A stretch of DNA of 33,920 nucleotides from Paracoccaceae bacterium (GTDB lineage: Bacteria; Pseudomonadota; Alphaproteobacteria; Rhodobacterales; Rhodobacteraceae), in NCBI GenBank assembly GCA_014859945.1, contig JACZKR010000062.1:1-33920 (forward strand). Reading direction: 5' to 3'. Positions 1 to 8,501 of this stretch are shown piece by piece. Made by a program: the position numbers and the translations under genes. How positions within the stretch are numbered: the first letter of the stretch is position 1; each line of letters opens with the position of its first letter. The notes below the pieces were generated by a model, which saw only the letters and a program-made list of their open reading frames with translations, searched no databases and had not been told where the DNA came from.

Positions 1-2
1 CC

Positions 3-242
3 GCCTCGGTCGAGGGGCGCCTGAAGGTGACCGAGAACATCGGCGTCGTGGGCTTCTTCGATGTCGGCCGCGTCGATGCGGTGGGCTTCTTTGACGATGT
101 CGGCGACTGGCACGCCGGCGCGGGGATCGGGCTGCGCTATGCCACGGCGGTGGGGCCGATCCGCCTTGATCTGGCGGTGCCCGCAGGCGGCGATACCGGC
201 GACGGGCTGCAGATTTACGTCGGTCTGGGGCAGGCCTTCTGA
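3..242 (+). CDS. tamA: TamA-like BamA-family outer-membrane protein, C-terminal fragment (5' partial)
   Basis: The reading frame is open from the left edge to TGA at 240-242, so only about the last 79 residues are present. They look like the final beta-strands of an Omp85/BamA-type barrel: a stretch of type GVVGFFDVGRV, then GAGIGLRYATAVGPIRLDLA, ending in GLGQAF. A terminal phenylalanine is the usual beta-signal of outer-membrane barrels. TamA is the outer-membrane half of the translocation and assembly module, which spans the periplasm with TamB and helps insert some outer-membrane proteins. The stop overlaps the start of tamB (TGATG), so the two are translationally coupled; that partnership is the main reason for calling it TamA rather than BamA. 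The POTRA domains lie outside the window. Confidence 0.85.
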   Translation, partial: ASVEGRLKVTENIGVVGFFDVGRVDAVGFFDDVGDWHAGAGIGLRYATAVGPIRLDLAVPAGGDTGDGLQIYVGLGQAF

Positions 243-3200
243 TGCGCCGCCATATCCTTGCCCTTGCCGTCGCCTTGCTGCCCCTGCCCGTTCTGGCGCA
301 GGAGGATGACCGCAGCTATCTGACCGCGTTTCTGGAGGACAACCTCTCCGGCGCCGGCCGTCAGGTGACGGTGACGGGTTTTGCCGGGGCGCTGTCATCA
401 CGCGCGACGATTCAGGAACTGACGATCGCCGATGATCAGGGCGTCTGGCTGACCCTGCGCGATGTGGCGCTGGACTGGAACCGCGCGGCGCTGTTCCGGG
501 GCGAGATCTCGGTGAACGAGCTTTCGGCGGCCGAGATTGAGGTGGCGCGTCTGCCGGTGTCGGAAGATGCCGCGCCCTCGCCCGAGGCGGGCAGCTTCTC
601 GCTGCCCGAACTTCCGGTGTCGGTCACGGTCAGCAAGCTGGCCGCCGCGCGCATTGTTCTGGGTGCGGGCGTTCTGGGCCAGCCGGTCGAGGGGCAGTTG
701 GAAGCCTCAGCCGTGCTGGCGGGGGGTGAGGGCGATGCCCTGCTGCGGCTGGAGCGGATCGACAGCGGACCGGACGGCAGCGTTGCCCTGAAGGCCAGCT
801 ATTCGAACTTCGGCCGGCGTCTGGCCATCGACCTTTCGGCCAGCGAAGGGCAGGGCGGCATCGCCGCCACGCTCTTGGGCCTGCCCGGACAACCCGCTGC
901 GGCGCTTGAGATCAAGGGCGACGGGCCGTTCAGCAAGTTCGCCGCCGATGTGGCGCTTTCGACCGATGGCGTCAAACGGCTGGCCGGGCAGATCACGCTG
1001 GAGGAAGGCACCGAGGCCACGGGCTTTGCCGCCCGCTTGTCGGGCGATCTGGCACCGTTGTTCCTGCCGGACTACGCCGAGTTCTTCGGCGACGCGGTGG
1101 CGCTTGATGTGACGGGGCAGCGGCACGCCGACGGTCGGCTTGACCTGTCGCGCCTGTCGGTGTCGGCCCGGGCATTGGCGCTGAGCGGGGCGCTGGCGCT
1201 GGCCCCCGATGGTCTGCCGCGCAGCTTTGACCTGTCGGGCCGGATCGGTCGTGACGATGGCCAGCCGGTACTGCTGCCGCTGACCACCGATCTGCCGGTG
1301 CGCATCGACAGCGCCGACCTGTCGGTGGCCTTCGACGCGACCAAGGGAGAGGGCTGGCGGCTGTCGGCCGATGTCGTGGGGCTGGACCGGGCCGATTTCC
1401 GGGCGGCGCGTCTGGCGCTGAACGGGTCGGGCCGCATCACCCGCACCACGGCGGGCCGGCAGGTCGGCGCCACCCTGCGCTTTGATGCCGAGGGGCTTTC
1501 GCCCACCGATCCGGCGCTGGCCCGTGCCCTGGGCTCGATCCTTTCGGGCGATGCCCTGCTCATCTGGCGCGAGGCGGACGGCGTTCTGGCGGTGCCGCGG
1601 CTGCGCTTTGGCGGCGACGGCTATCAGGCCGAGGCGGGCGGCACGATTGCCGGCCTGTCGGCCGATCTTGCGATCAGCGGCAAGGCCAGCGCCGGCATTG
1701 ACGACATGGCCCGCCTGTCCGGTCTGGCCGGCAGGCCGCTGGGCGGGTCGGGTCAGGTGACGCTGACCGGCAGCGCCAGCCCGCTGACCGGCGCCTTCGA
1801 CGTGGTGGCCGAGGTCAGGGGCCGTGACCTTTCCGCCGGGATTGCCGAGGTGGACGGCCTTCTGCGCGGCGAAAGCACCGTGGGCCTGTCGGCCCGCCGC
1901 GATCAGGCCGGCACCACGCTGCGCAGCCTGACCATCGCTGCCACCAGCCTGAAGGCCGAGGCGACCGGAACGCTGGAAAGCACCGGCAGCGACCTGACCG
2001 CCAAGCTGGATTTCAGCGACCTGTCGGTGCTGGGGGGGCGCTATGGCGGCGCCTTGCGGGGCGATGCGCGGCTGACCGGAACGCTGACCGACGCGCGGAT
2101 CACGCTGGACGCGACGGCGCGGAACCTGCGCGTCGGGCAGGCCGAGGCGGACAAGCTGATCCGAGGCGATTCGGCGCTGACGCTGCGGCTGGTGCTGACC
2201 GAAGGCGACATCCGGGTTGAAGAGGCCCGGCTGACCAACCCGCAACTGACGGCCAGCGCCACAGGCGCGATCAACGCCGGCACCCAGCAGCTGGACGTGA
2301 CGGCCCGGCTGGCCAACCTTGGCCTTCTGCTGCCCGAGTTTCCGGGGCCGCTGACGGTTTCGGGAACCGTCACGCAGGATGCGCAGGGCGTCGGCCTGAA
2401 CCTGACGGGCACCGGCCCGGGCGGCATTGATGCCCGGGTGACCGGCCAGTTGGCGCCGGACTTTTCGCGCGGCGATCTGGCGCTGAACGGGCGGGCGCAG
2501 GCGGCGCTGGCCAATGCCTTCATCTCGCCCCGGGCGGTGCAGGGGGGGCTGGGCTTTGACCTGCGGATGAACGGGCCTTTGGCCCTGTCGTCCGTCACGG
2601 GGTCGGTCACGCTGTCGGACGGCCGGGTATCGGACCCCGCGCTGAAATTTGCGCTGCAGAACATCGCGGCGCGGGCCGATCTGGCGGGCGGGCGGGCCAA
2701 CCTGTCGGCGACGCTGCCGGTTTCGACCGGCGGTCAGGTAGAGGTGCAGGGCACCGTCGGCACCACCGCGCCCTATAGCGCCGATCTGGGCCTTGGCCTG
2801 CGGCAGGTCGCGCTGCGCGACCCCGAGCTTTATGAAACCACGGTCAGCGGCGATCTGACCGTCAGCGGCCCGCTGACCGGCGGGGCGCGGATTTCCGGCC
2901 GTCTGGCGCTGGGTGAGACCGAGTTGCGCGTGCCCTCGACCGGGTTCGGCGGCGCCGGCGGGATCGAGGATCTGCGGCATTTCTACGAACCGGCCGATGT
3001 GCGCGCCACCCGCGCCCGCGCAGGCCTGCTGGGGCAGAAGGCCGATGGATCGCTGCGGTCGGGGCAGGGGGTGTATGGGCTGGATGTCACCATCTCGGCG
3101 CCCAATCAGGTCTTCCTGCGCGGCCGGGGTCTGGATGCCGAACTGGGGGGTGAGTTGCGCCTTCTGGGCACCACGGCGGCGGTGGTGCCTTCGGGTGCGT

Positions 3201-3766
3201 TCGATCTGATCCGCGGCCGGCTGGACATTCTGGGCAAGCGGCTGGACCTGACTGAAGCGCGGCTGCAGATGGAGGGCGAACTGGTGCCCAACATCCATAT
3301 CGTCGCCTCGACCGAGAATGACGGCATCACCACCGGCATCACCATCGACGGGCCTGCCACCAGCCCGACCGTCAGCTTCACCTCATCGCCCGACATGCCC
3401 GACGAAGAGATTCTGGCGCAGCTTCTGTTCGGGCAGAACCTGCAGAATCTGTCGGCCTTCCAGGCGTTGCAGCTTGCCTCGGCCGTGGCCACTCTGGCCG
3501 GGCGCGGCGGCGAAGGCATTGTCGGCCGGCTGCGGCAGGGCTTCGGGCTGGACAATCTTGACGTCAAAACCTCGGCTGATGGCGCGGCCGAGGTGACGGC
3601 GGGCAAGTATCTGGGCAAGAACCTCTACAGCGAAGTGACCATCGGGCAGGACGGCAAAAGCCAGATCAACCTGAACCTTGATGTCAGCAAGTCGATCACG
3701 CTGCGCGGCCGGGCAAGCTCGGACGGGACGGCGGGCATCGGCGTGTACCTTGAGAAAGACTACTAG
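242..3766 (+). CDS. tamB: TamB, translocation and assembly module inner-membrane/periplasmic protein
   Basis: This 1174-residue protein starts at the ATG overlapping the tamA stop. Residues 1-19 form a signal peptide or N-terminal anchor (hydrophobic core ILALAVALLPLPVLA, then QEDD). The bulk is a long, repetitive series of short beta-strands rich in Gly, Ala, Leu and Asp, as expected for the taco-shaped AsmA/TamB (VPS13-like) groove that bridges the inner and outer membranes. The last ~350 residues match the TamB C-terminal domain (old DUF490): SPTVSFTSSPDMPDEEILA, a LLFGQNL motif, and a terminus ending in GIGVYLEKDY. Family members usually have 1100-1400 residues, so it is complete. It works with TamA in outer-membrane protein assembly and possibly phospholipid transport. 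The tamA-tamB pairing makes the call secure. High GC creates long open antisense frames here, which I ignore. Confidence 0.95.
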   Translation: MRRHILALAVALLPLPVLAQEDDRSYLTAFLEDNLSGAGRQVTVTGFAGALSSRATIQELTIADDQGVWLTLRDVALDWNRAALFRGEISVNELSAAEIEVARLPVSEDAAPSPEAGSFSLPELPVSVTVSKLAAARIVLGAGVLGQPVEGQLEASAVLAGGEGDALLRLERIDSGPDGSVALKASYSNFGRRLAIDLSASEGQGGIAATLLGLPGQPAAALEIKGDGPFSKFAADVALSTDGVKRLAGQITLEEGTEATGFAARLSGDLAPLFLPDYAEFFGDAVALDVTGQRHADGRLDLSRLSVSARALALSGALALAPDGLPRSFDLSGRIGRDDGQPVLLPLTTDLPVRIDSADLSVAFDATKGEGWRLSADVVGLDRADFRAARLALNGSGRITRTTAGRQVGATLRFDAEGLSPTDPALARALGSILSGDALLIWREADGVLAVPRLRFGGDGYQAEAGGTIAGLSADLAISGKASAGIDDMARLSGLAGRPLGGSGQVTLTGSASPLTGAFDVVAEVRGRDLSAGIAEVDGLLRGESTVGLSARRDQAGTTLRSLTIAATSLKAEATGTLESTGSDLTAKLDFSDLSVLGGRYGGALRGDARLTGTLTDARITLDATARNLRVGQAEADKLIRGDSALTLRLVLTEGDIRVEEARLTNPQLTASATGAINAGTQQLDVTARLANLGLLLPEFPGPLTVSGTVTQDAQGVGLNLTGTGPGGIDARVTGQLAPDFSRGDLALNGRAQAALANAFISPRAVQGGLGFDLRMNGPLALSSVTGSVTLSDGRVSDPALKFALQNIAARADLAGGRANLSATLPVSTGGQVEVQGTVGTTAPYSADLGLGLRQVALRDPELYETTVSGDLTVSGPLTGGARISGRLALGETELRVPSTGFGGAGGIEDLRHFYEPADVRATRARAGLLGQKADGSLRSGQGVYGLDVTISAPNQVFLRGRGLDAELGGELRLLGTTAAVVPSGAFDLIRGRLDILGKRLDLTEARLQMEGELVPNIHIVASTENDGITTGITIDGPATSPTVSFTSSPDMPDEEILAQLLFGQNLQNLSAFQALQLASAVATLAGRGGEGIVGRLRQGFGLDNLDVKTSADGAAEVTAGKYLGKNLYSEVTIGQDGKSQINLNLDVSKSITLRGRASSDGTAGIGVYLEKDY

Positions 3767-3809
3767 AGCATATCGCGTTCAATCTGAATCAGATTGAACG
3801 CGATATGCT
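3767..3809. terminator. Perfect 43-bp palindrome between convergent genes (bidirectional terminator or palindromic repeat unit)
   Basis: Two perfectly complementary 21-base arms (3767-3787 and 3789-3809) flank one central base at 3788. The left arm begins AGCATATCGCG and the right arm ends CGCGATATGCT. The element exactly fills the gap between the tamB stop (3764-3766) and the stop of the ROK regulator gene (3810-3812, opposite strand). Either transcript would fold into a very stable hairpin, but no T-run follows on either side, so it is not a textbook intrinsic terminator. Its sequence is less GC-rich than its surroundings and looks like a dispersed palindromic element. The terminator role is inferred from position. 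Confidence 0.7.
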
Positions 3810-5087
3810 TCAGGTCGCGGCGCCTTCGCGCGGGCTGGCAAGGATTTCCTCGCACAGCCGGCCCAAAGACAGGGCGGCAGCGCCCTGTGCCCAGACCAGA
3901 TCGCCCCAGGCGTGAATCTCGATGGGCGGTCGGGGCCGGCCGGTCGGGATGATCAGGTTGTCCAGTTCGGCCAGCGTCTCTTCGGCGTAAAGATAGTCAT
4001 AGCGCATCCGTTCGCCTGAAAGGATGATCAGCGCCGGGTCGAACAGGTTGACCACATTGGCCAGCCCCACCGCCAGATAGCGCCCCGCCCGGCGAAAGAT
4101 GCTGCGCGCCGTGCTGTTTCCGGCCTTGGCATGCGAGAACAGGCTTTCCAGAAGCACCGTGACGCCCTGCGTTTCACGGTGGCTCCAGTTCAGCGCGGTG
4201 GCCGCTTCACGCGCAAGGGCGTAGTCGGCGACATAGGCCTCAAGGCAGCCGCGCTGGCCGCAGCGGCACAGCGCACCGTCCAGTTGCACCTTGGTGTGGC
4301 CCAGTTCCATCCCGACATTGCGGACGCCGCGGTAAAGCCGGTGGTTCATGACAAAGCCCATGCCCACGCCATGCTCGATCGTGACCACGGCAAAGTCCGA
4401 AATCGCCCGGCCCGCGCCGAACCACAACTCGGCCAGCGCAACCAGATTGGCGTCATTGTCCACAGTGGCGGGCAGGCCCAGCCGCGAGGTGGCCAGCGCC
4501 GCCAGCGGCACCGCACGGTCACCCAGGACCGAGGACCACAGCACCAGCCCTTCCGAGAAATCGACGAAGCCCGGCACGCCGATGCCGACACCCGACAGGG
4601 TATGCCGCGGCACCCCGGCCCGGGCGCAGACCCGCGACAGCAGCGTTTCCAGATCGTCCAGCAGCTCGCTTGTCCGCATCGGGCCGGGTTGGCGGGGGAT
4701 GGATTCGTCGGCGATGACATTGCCGGCGAAATCGACGATGACGGCGGTCTGTTCGCGATCCGACAGCTTCATCCCGGCCACGAAATGCGCATTCGCCCGC
4801 ACGCCCAGAGCCACGGCAGGGCGGCCCCGGCCGGCGTCGGCGTCGCGGTTGGCCTGAACCTCTTCGATCAGCCCGGCGGCAATCAGGTCTGAGGTGATGG
4901 TGGTCACCGAGGCCGGGCTGATGCCCAAATCCTTCGCCAGCTGCACGCGCGGCACATGGCCCGCGGCGCGCACCCGTTCAAACACCTGCTGGCGCAGGGG
5001 CTTCTGCAACTCGGTCAGCGGCGCGAACAACGGCCCCGCCCCGCGGGTGCCTTCCTGCTGCATCGCTTGCCGGATTGTGGATGACAT
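3810..5087 (-). CDS. xylR: ROK-family transcriptional regulator, probable xylose repressor
   Basis: From the chosen ATG (MSSTIRQAMQQ) the protein has 425 residues. An N-terminal winged helix-turn-helix (about residues 25-85, including RVQLAKDLGISPASVTTI) is followed by a ROK sugar-kinase-like domain. The ROK signature is visible: IEHGVGMG, and the zinc-binding cysteine motif CRCGQRGCLEAY. A cytoplasmic DNA-binding repressor sensing a sugar, most likely D-xylose, fits its position divergent from xylF and 210 bp away. The frame stays open upstream to an ATG at 5171, giving 28 more residues. I prefer 5087 because the HTH then sits near the N-terminus, as in relatives, but neither start has a good Shine-Dalgarno, so the start is uncertain. 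No residue important to the fold seems missing. Confidence 0.85.
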   Translation of the reverse strand: MSSTIRQAMQQEGTRGAGPLFAPLTELQKPLRQQVFERVRAAGHVPRVQLAKDLGISPASVTTITSDLIAAGLIEEVQANRDADAGRGRPAVALGVRANAHFVAGMKLSDREQTAVIVDFAGNVIADESIPRQPGPMRTSELLDDLETLLSRVCARAGVPRHTLSGVGIGVPGFVDFSEGLVLWSSVLGDRAVPLAALATSRLGLPATVDNDANLVALAELWFGAGRAISDFAVVTIEHGVGMGFVMNHRLYRGVRNVGMELGHTKVQLDGALCRCGQRGCLEAYVADYALAREAATALNWSHRETQGVTVLLESLFSHAKAGNSTARSIFRRAGRYLAVGLANVVNLFDPALIILSGERMRYDYLYAEETLAELDNLIIPTGRPRPPIEIHAWGDLVWAQGAAALSLGRLCEEILASPREGAAT

Positions 5088-5200
5088 TATTTCTGCATCT
5101 GAAGTTAAGGCTACCCGTTTTTCTGCGATACCACCAGGAATTGCCGCGACGCGGCGAAATCGGGCCGGCATCTGGCCATTTGGGCACAGTGTCGGAGGAT

Positions 5201-5226
5201 TTTTATTTTGACAACTGAATTTAATA
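5201..5226. promoter_or_regulatory. Candidate operator (imperfect AT-rich palindrome) in the xylR-xylF divergent region
   Basis: The 211-bp region 5088-5298 between the regulator and xylF contains a sharply AT-rich island at 5201-5226. It is an imperfect inverted repeat: 7 of 13 pairs match about a centre at 5213/5214, with outer halves TTTTATTTT and AATTTAATA. ROK repressors bind AT-rich inverted repeats, so this is the best operator candidate. A weak promoter-like pair, TGGGCA (5181-5186), 17 bp, TATTTT (5204-5209), would overlap it and allow repression by occlusion. A TTGACA at 5208-5213 has no matching -10 and is probably part of the operator. A second short perfect palindrome, CGCCGTTACGGCG, lies at 5239-5251 in the probable leader. 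All of this is inference. Confidence 0.3.
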
Positions 5227-5298
5227 GGCGCAACCTGCCGCCGTTACGGCGAATCCGCCGGACCGGCCGGGGAGAGGCCGACACATCGGGAGGATACT

Positions 5299-6324
5299 AT
5301 GCGGAATACCTTTCTCGCCGCCGTTCTGGCGGTTACCGGCATTTCTTCTGCCGCGCTGGCCGATGGCCTGACCGTCGGCGTCAGCTGGTCGAACTTTCAG
5401 GAAGAGCGTTGGAAGACTGACGAAGCCGCCATCAAGGGCGCGCTTGAAGCTGCCGGTGCCACCTATGTCTCGGCCGATGCCCAGTCGTCCTCGGCCAAGC
5501 AGCTTTCCGACATCGAAGCGCTGATGGCGCAGGGCGTGAACGCGCTGATCATTCTGGGTCAGGATACCGCTGCCGTCGTGCCGGCCGTTCAGGCCGCCGT
5601 TGATGCCGGCATTCCCGTGATCGCCTATGACCGCCTGATCGAAGACCCGCGCGCCTTCTACCTGACCTTCGACAACGTGGAAGTTGGCCGGATGCAGGCC
5701 CGTGCCGTTCTGGCCGCTGCGCCGAAGGGCAACTATGTGATGATCAAGGGCTCGAACACCGACCCGAACGCCGACTTCCTGCGCGGTGGTCAGCAAGAGG
5801 TGCTTCAGGCCGCGATCGACGCCGGCGACATCAAGATCGTCGGTGAGGCCTATACCGACGGCTGGCTGCCCGCCAACGCCCAGCGCAACATGGAGCAGAT
5901 CCTGGTCGAGAACTCGAACGCGGTTGACGCCGTGGTTGCCTCGAATGACGGCACGGCCGGCGGTGTTGTTGCCGCGCTGACCGCGCAGGGCATGCAGGGC
6001 ATTCCGGTTTCGGGTCAGGACGGCGACCACGCCGCGCTGAACCGCGTTGCAGCCGGTACCCAGACTGTCTCGGTCTGGAAAGACGCGCGCGAACTGGGCA
6101 AGGCCGCGGGCGAGATTGCCGTGGCACTGGCCGGCGGCACCGCGCCGGATGCCATCCCGAACGCGGTGAAGTTCACCACGCCCGGCGGGAACGAGATGAA
6201 CGCCGTGTTCCTGGCGCCGATCCCGGTGACCAAGGACAACCTGTCGGTCGTCGTCGATGCCGGCTGGATCACCAAGGAAGTGCTGTGCCAGGGCGTGACC
6301 GCCGGTCCGGCCCCCTGCAACTGA
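5299..6324 (+). CDS. xylF: XylF, D-xylose ABC transporter periplasmic substrate-binding protein
   Basis: 341 residues, with a good Shine-Dalgarno (GGGAGG at 5288-5293) before the ATG. Residues 1-21 form a Sec signal peptide ending ALA-DG. The mature part is a type-1 periplasmic sugar-binding protein (Peripla_BP_4) close to XylF, with LTVGVSWSNFQEERWKTDE at its start, PVIAYDRLI and YLTFDNVEVGRMQA in the first lobe, SNDGTAGGVVAAL in the second, and SGQDGDHAALNRV in the hinge region. It captures xylose in the periplasm and delivers it to XylH. Length matches the family (~330-345). It is first in xylFHGBA and is followed by a strong hairpin, consistent with the usual excess of binding protein over permease. 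A few other pentose binding proteins are close relatives, but the downstream xylB and xylA settle the substrate. Confidence 0.95.
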   Translation: MRNTFLAAVLAVTGISSAALADGLTVGVSWSNFQEERWKTDEAAIKGALEAAGATYVSADAQSSSAKQLSDIEALMAQGVNALIILGQDTAAVVPAVQAAVDAGIPVIAYDRLIEDPRAFYLTFDNVEVGRMQARAVLAAAPKGNYVMIKGSNTDPNADFLRGGQQEVLQAAIDAGDIKIVGEAYTDGWLPANAQRNMEQILVENSNAVDAVVASNDGTAGGVVAALTAQGMQGIPVSGQDGDHAALNRVAAGTQTVSVWKDARELGKAAGEIAVALAGGTAPDAIPNAVKFTTPGGNEMNAVFLAPIPVTKDNLSVVVDAGWITKEVLCQGVTAGPAPCN

Positions 6325-6341
6325 TCTGATCCCTGATCAAC

Positions 6342-6371
6342 GAAGGCCCCGGCCGCAATGCCGGGGCCTTC
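6342..6371 (+). terminator. Intra-operon hairpin after xylF (attenuator or mRNA-stabilising stem-loop)
   Basis: A perfect 12-bp GC-rich stem (6342-6353 pairs with 6360-6371; arm GAAGGCCCCGGC) has a 6-base loop. It lies 17 bases after the xylF stop and 25 bases before the xylH start. It lacks a T-run, so it probably lets part of transcription through and protects the 3' end of the xylF message, as in many binding-protein-dependent transport operons. Confidence 0.7.
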
Positions 6372-6396
6372 CCGCCAGCACCTGCAAGAGGCCGTC

Positions 6397-7746
6397 ATGT
6401 CCGATCCGGCAAGCCATACCCACCCCGAAGGCAGGCGCGGCCTGATACAGATACTCGATATCGACACCCGGCTTCTGGGGATGGTCGGTGCCTTCGTGGT
6501 GATCTGCGCCGCCTTCCAGATCTGGACGGGCATCCGCGCCCTTCCCGATTTCAGCTGGAATCCCTTCGCCTGGATCGGCGCCGGGCGGTTCCTGGTGCCG
6601 CAGAACACCTTCAACATCGCGGTGCAGACCGTTTCGGTTGCCATCATGGCGGCGGGCATGGTGTTCGTCATCGTGACGCGGCACATTGACCTGTCGGTCG
6701 GCTCGCTGATGGCGCTGTGTTCGGCGACGATGGCGGTCTTTCAGACCGAATTCATGCCCAAGACGCTGGGGCTTGGCCTGGAACATCCGCTGACTGCACC
6801 GCTGGCGGTGCTGCTGGGTATCCTTGTGGGTGCCGCCGTCGGGGCGTTTCAGGGCTGGCTGATCGGCTATCAGCGCATCCCGTCGTTCATCGTCACGCTG
6901 GGCGGCCTGCTGATCTGGAGCCGCGTGGCCTATTTCGTGGCGGGCGGTCAGACCATCGGCCCGCTGGACGGCACTTTCCTGATGCTGGGCGGCACCAACG
7001 GCACGCTGGGCGTGGGGCTGTCCTGGGCGCTGGCGGCGATTGCCGCGCTGGGCGCCGGCTGGGCGCTGTGGTCATCGCGCCGGGCCAAGCTGCACCACGG
7101 ATTTCCGGTGAAGCCGGTCTGGGCCGAGGTCACGCTGATCGGCATTGTCGTCGGCCTGATTGCCGGGTTCACCGCGATCATCAACTCGAACATGGTGCCG
7201 CCCGCGCGCCTGAAGCGGTTGTTCGATGCCCGGGGCGAGGTGATGCCCGAAGGCTATACCGAAGCCTACGGCATTCCGATCTCGGTCCTGCTGCTGATCA
7301 TCGTGGCGCTGCTGCTGACGGTGATGGCGCTACGCACGCGGCTGGGCCGCTATATCTTCGCCACGGGCGGCAACCCCGACGCGGCCGAGCTTTCGGGCAT
7401 CAACACCCGCCTGCTGACCGTGAAGATCTTTGCGCTGATGGGCGGGCTGTGCGGGCTGTCGGCCGCTGTCGCCTCGGCCCGGTTGTCGAACCACTCGCTG
7501 GACATCGGCACGCTGGACGAGTTGCGCGTCATCGCGGCGGCGGTCATCGGCGGCACCGCGCTGGCCGGCGGGTTCGGCACGGTTTACGGCGCGATTCTCG
7601 GCGCCCTGATCATGCAGTCGCTACAGTCGGGCATGGCCATGGTGGGGGTGGATGCGCCCTTCCAGAACATCGTCGTCGGGGCCGTGCTGGTTCTGGCCGT
7701 GTGGATCGACATTCAGTACCGCAAGCGCAGGGGGATCAAGGTATGA
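6397..7746 (+). CDS. xylH: XylH, D-xylose ABC transporter permease
   Basis: 449 residues from ATG 6397, which has AAGAGG 5 bases upstream (6386-6391). An earlier in-frame ATG at 6358 lies in the loop of the preceding hairpin and is unlikely to be used. The protein is highly hydrophobic, with about ten or more membrane segments, and belongs to the BPD_transp_2 (ribose/xylose permease) family. Recognisable parts are [52 protein letters not shown] and the closing helix [19 protein letters not shown] longer hydrophilic loop near residues 225-300 is normal for XylH and distinguishes it from shorter RbsC. It forms the membrane channel with XylG. The stop overlaps the xylG ATG (ATGA). Confidence 0.94.
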   Translation: MSDPASHTHPEGRRGLIQILDIDTRLLGMVGAFVVICAAFQIWTGIRALPDFSWNPFAWIGAGRFLVPQNTFNIAVQTVSVAIMAAGMVFVIVTRHIDLSVGSLMALCSATMAVFQTEFMPKTLGLGLEHPLTAPLAVLLGILVGAAVGAFQGWLIGYQRIPSFIVTLGGLLIWSRVAYFVAGGQTIGPLDGTFLMLGGTNGTLGVGLSWALAAIAALGAGWALWSSRRAKLHHGFPVKPVWAEVTLIGIVVGLIAGFTAIINSNMVPPARLKRLFDARGEVMPEGYTEAYGIPISVLLLIIVALLLTVMALRTRLGRYIFATGGNPDAAELSGINTRLLTVKIFALMGGLCGLSAAVASARLSNHSLDIGTLDELRVIAAAVIGGTALAGGFGTVYGAILGALIMQSLQSGMAMVGVDAPFQNIVVGAVLVLAVWIDIQYRKRRGIKV

Positions 7747-8501
7747 CCGGGCGGGGCACCCCTCTAGTCGAGATGCGCGACATCTCGATTTCCTTCGGCG
7801 GGATCAAGGCCGTCGATCACGTCTCGATCGACCTTTACCCCGGTGAGGTCGTGGGCCTTCTGGGCCACAACGGCGCCGGCAAATCGACGCTGATCAAATG
7901 CCTGTCGGGCGCCTATCAGGCCGACGCGGGCGAGATCTTCATCAACGGCGACAAGGCCACCATCCGCAATCCGCGCGATGCCCGCGCCTACAACATCGAG
8001 ACGATCTACCAGACGCTTGCGCTGGCCGACAATCTTGACGCCGCTTCCAACCTGTTCCTGGGGCGAGAGCTTATCACCCCCCTGGGCATGGTGGACGACG
8101 CGCGGATGGAGGCCGAGACGCGCAAGATCATGGGCCGGCTGAACCCGAACTTCCGCAAGTTCAAGGAACCGGTCAGCGCCCTGTCCGGCGGTCAGCGGCA
8201 GTCGGTCGCCATCGCCCGCGCGGTCTATTTCAACGCGAAAATCCTGATCATGGATGAACCCACCGCGGCGCTTGGCCCCCATGAAACCCAGATGGTGGCC
8301 GAGCTTATTCAGGAACTGAAGCGGCAGGGGCTGGGCATCTTCCTGATCGAGCATGACATCCACGCCGTGATGGATCTGTGCGACCGGGCATCCGTCATGA
8401 AGAACGGGCAACTGGTCGGCACGGTGAACGTGAACGAAGTGACGGATGACGACATTCTCGGCATGATCATCCTTGGAAAGAAGCCGGCAAAGGCAGCCTG
8501 A
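7743..8501 (+). CDS. xylG: Xylose ABC transporter ATP-binding protein, single-domain XylG type
   Basis: 252 residues starting at the ATG that overlaps the xylH stop. It has one complete nucleotide-binding domain: Walker [10 protein letters not shown] (about residue 38), Q-loop [12 protein letters not shown], signature [14 protein letters not shown], Walker [13 protein letters not shown] and switch histidine LIEHDIHAV. It powers xylose import by XylFH. E. coli XylG has two fused ATPase domains (~510 residues); this one has a single domain, like FrcA-type sugar ATPases of alphaproteobacteria, and must act as a homodimer. The natural stop, and xylB starting at that stop (TGATG), show that it is not truncated. 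The frame stays open for 1 kb upstream inside xylH, but that part is a shadow. Confidence 0.93.
   Translation: MTGRGTPLVEMRDISISFGGIKAVDHVSIDLYPGEVVGLLGHNGAGKSTLIKCLSGAYQADAGEIFINGDKATIRNPRDARAYNIETIYQTLALADNLDAASNLFLGRELITPLGMVDDARMEAETRKIMGRLNPNFRKFKEPVSALSGGQRQSVAIARAVYFNAKILIMDEPTAALGPHETQMVAELIQELKRQGLGIFLIEHDIHAVMDLCDRASVMKNGQLVGTVNVNEVTDDDILGMIILGKKPAKAA

Noticed and set aside
707..3298. 863-codon open frame on the minus strand across tamB
   Set aside because: High GC removes stop codons in antisense. The translation is Gln/Arg/Pro-rich with no fold or RBS, and tamB is certain on the other strand.
6358..6396. Earlier ATG for xylH
   Set aside because: It lies in the loop of a strong hairpin with no RBS; ATG 6397 has AAGAGG at the right distance.
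6717..7742. Upstream in-frame extension of xylG suggesting a 594-residue protein
   Set aside because: It lies wholly inside xylH in another frame. The ATPase begins at the ATG overlapping the xylH stop; the extension has no ATPase motifs, so it is not a lost first domain.
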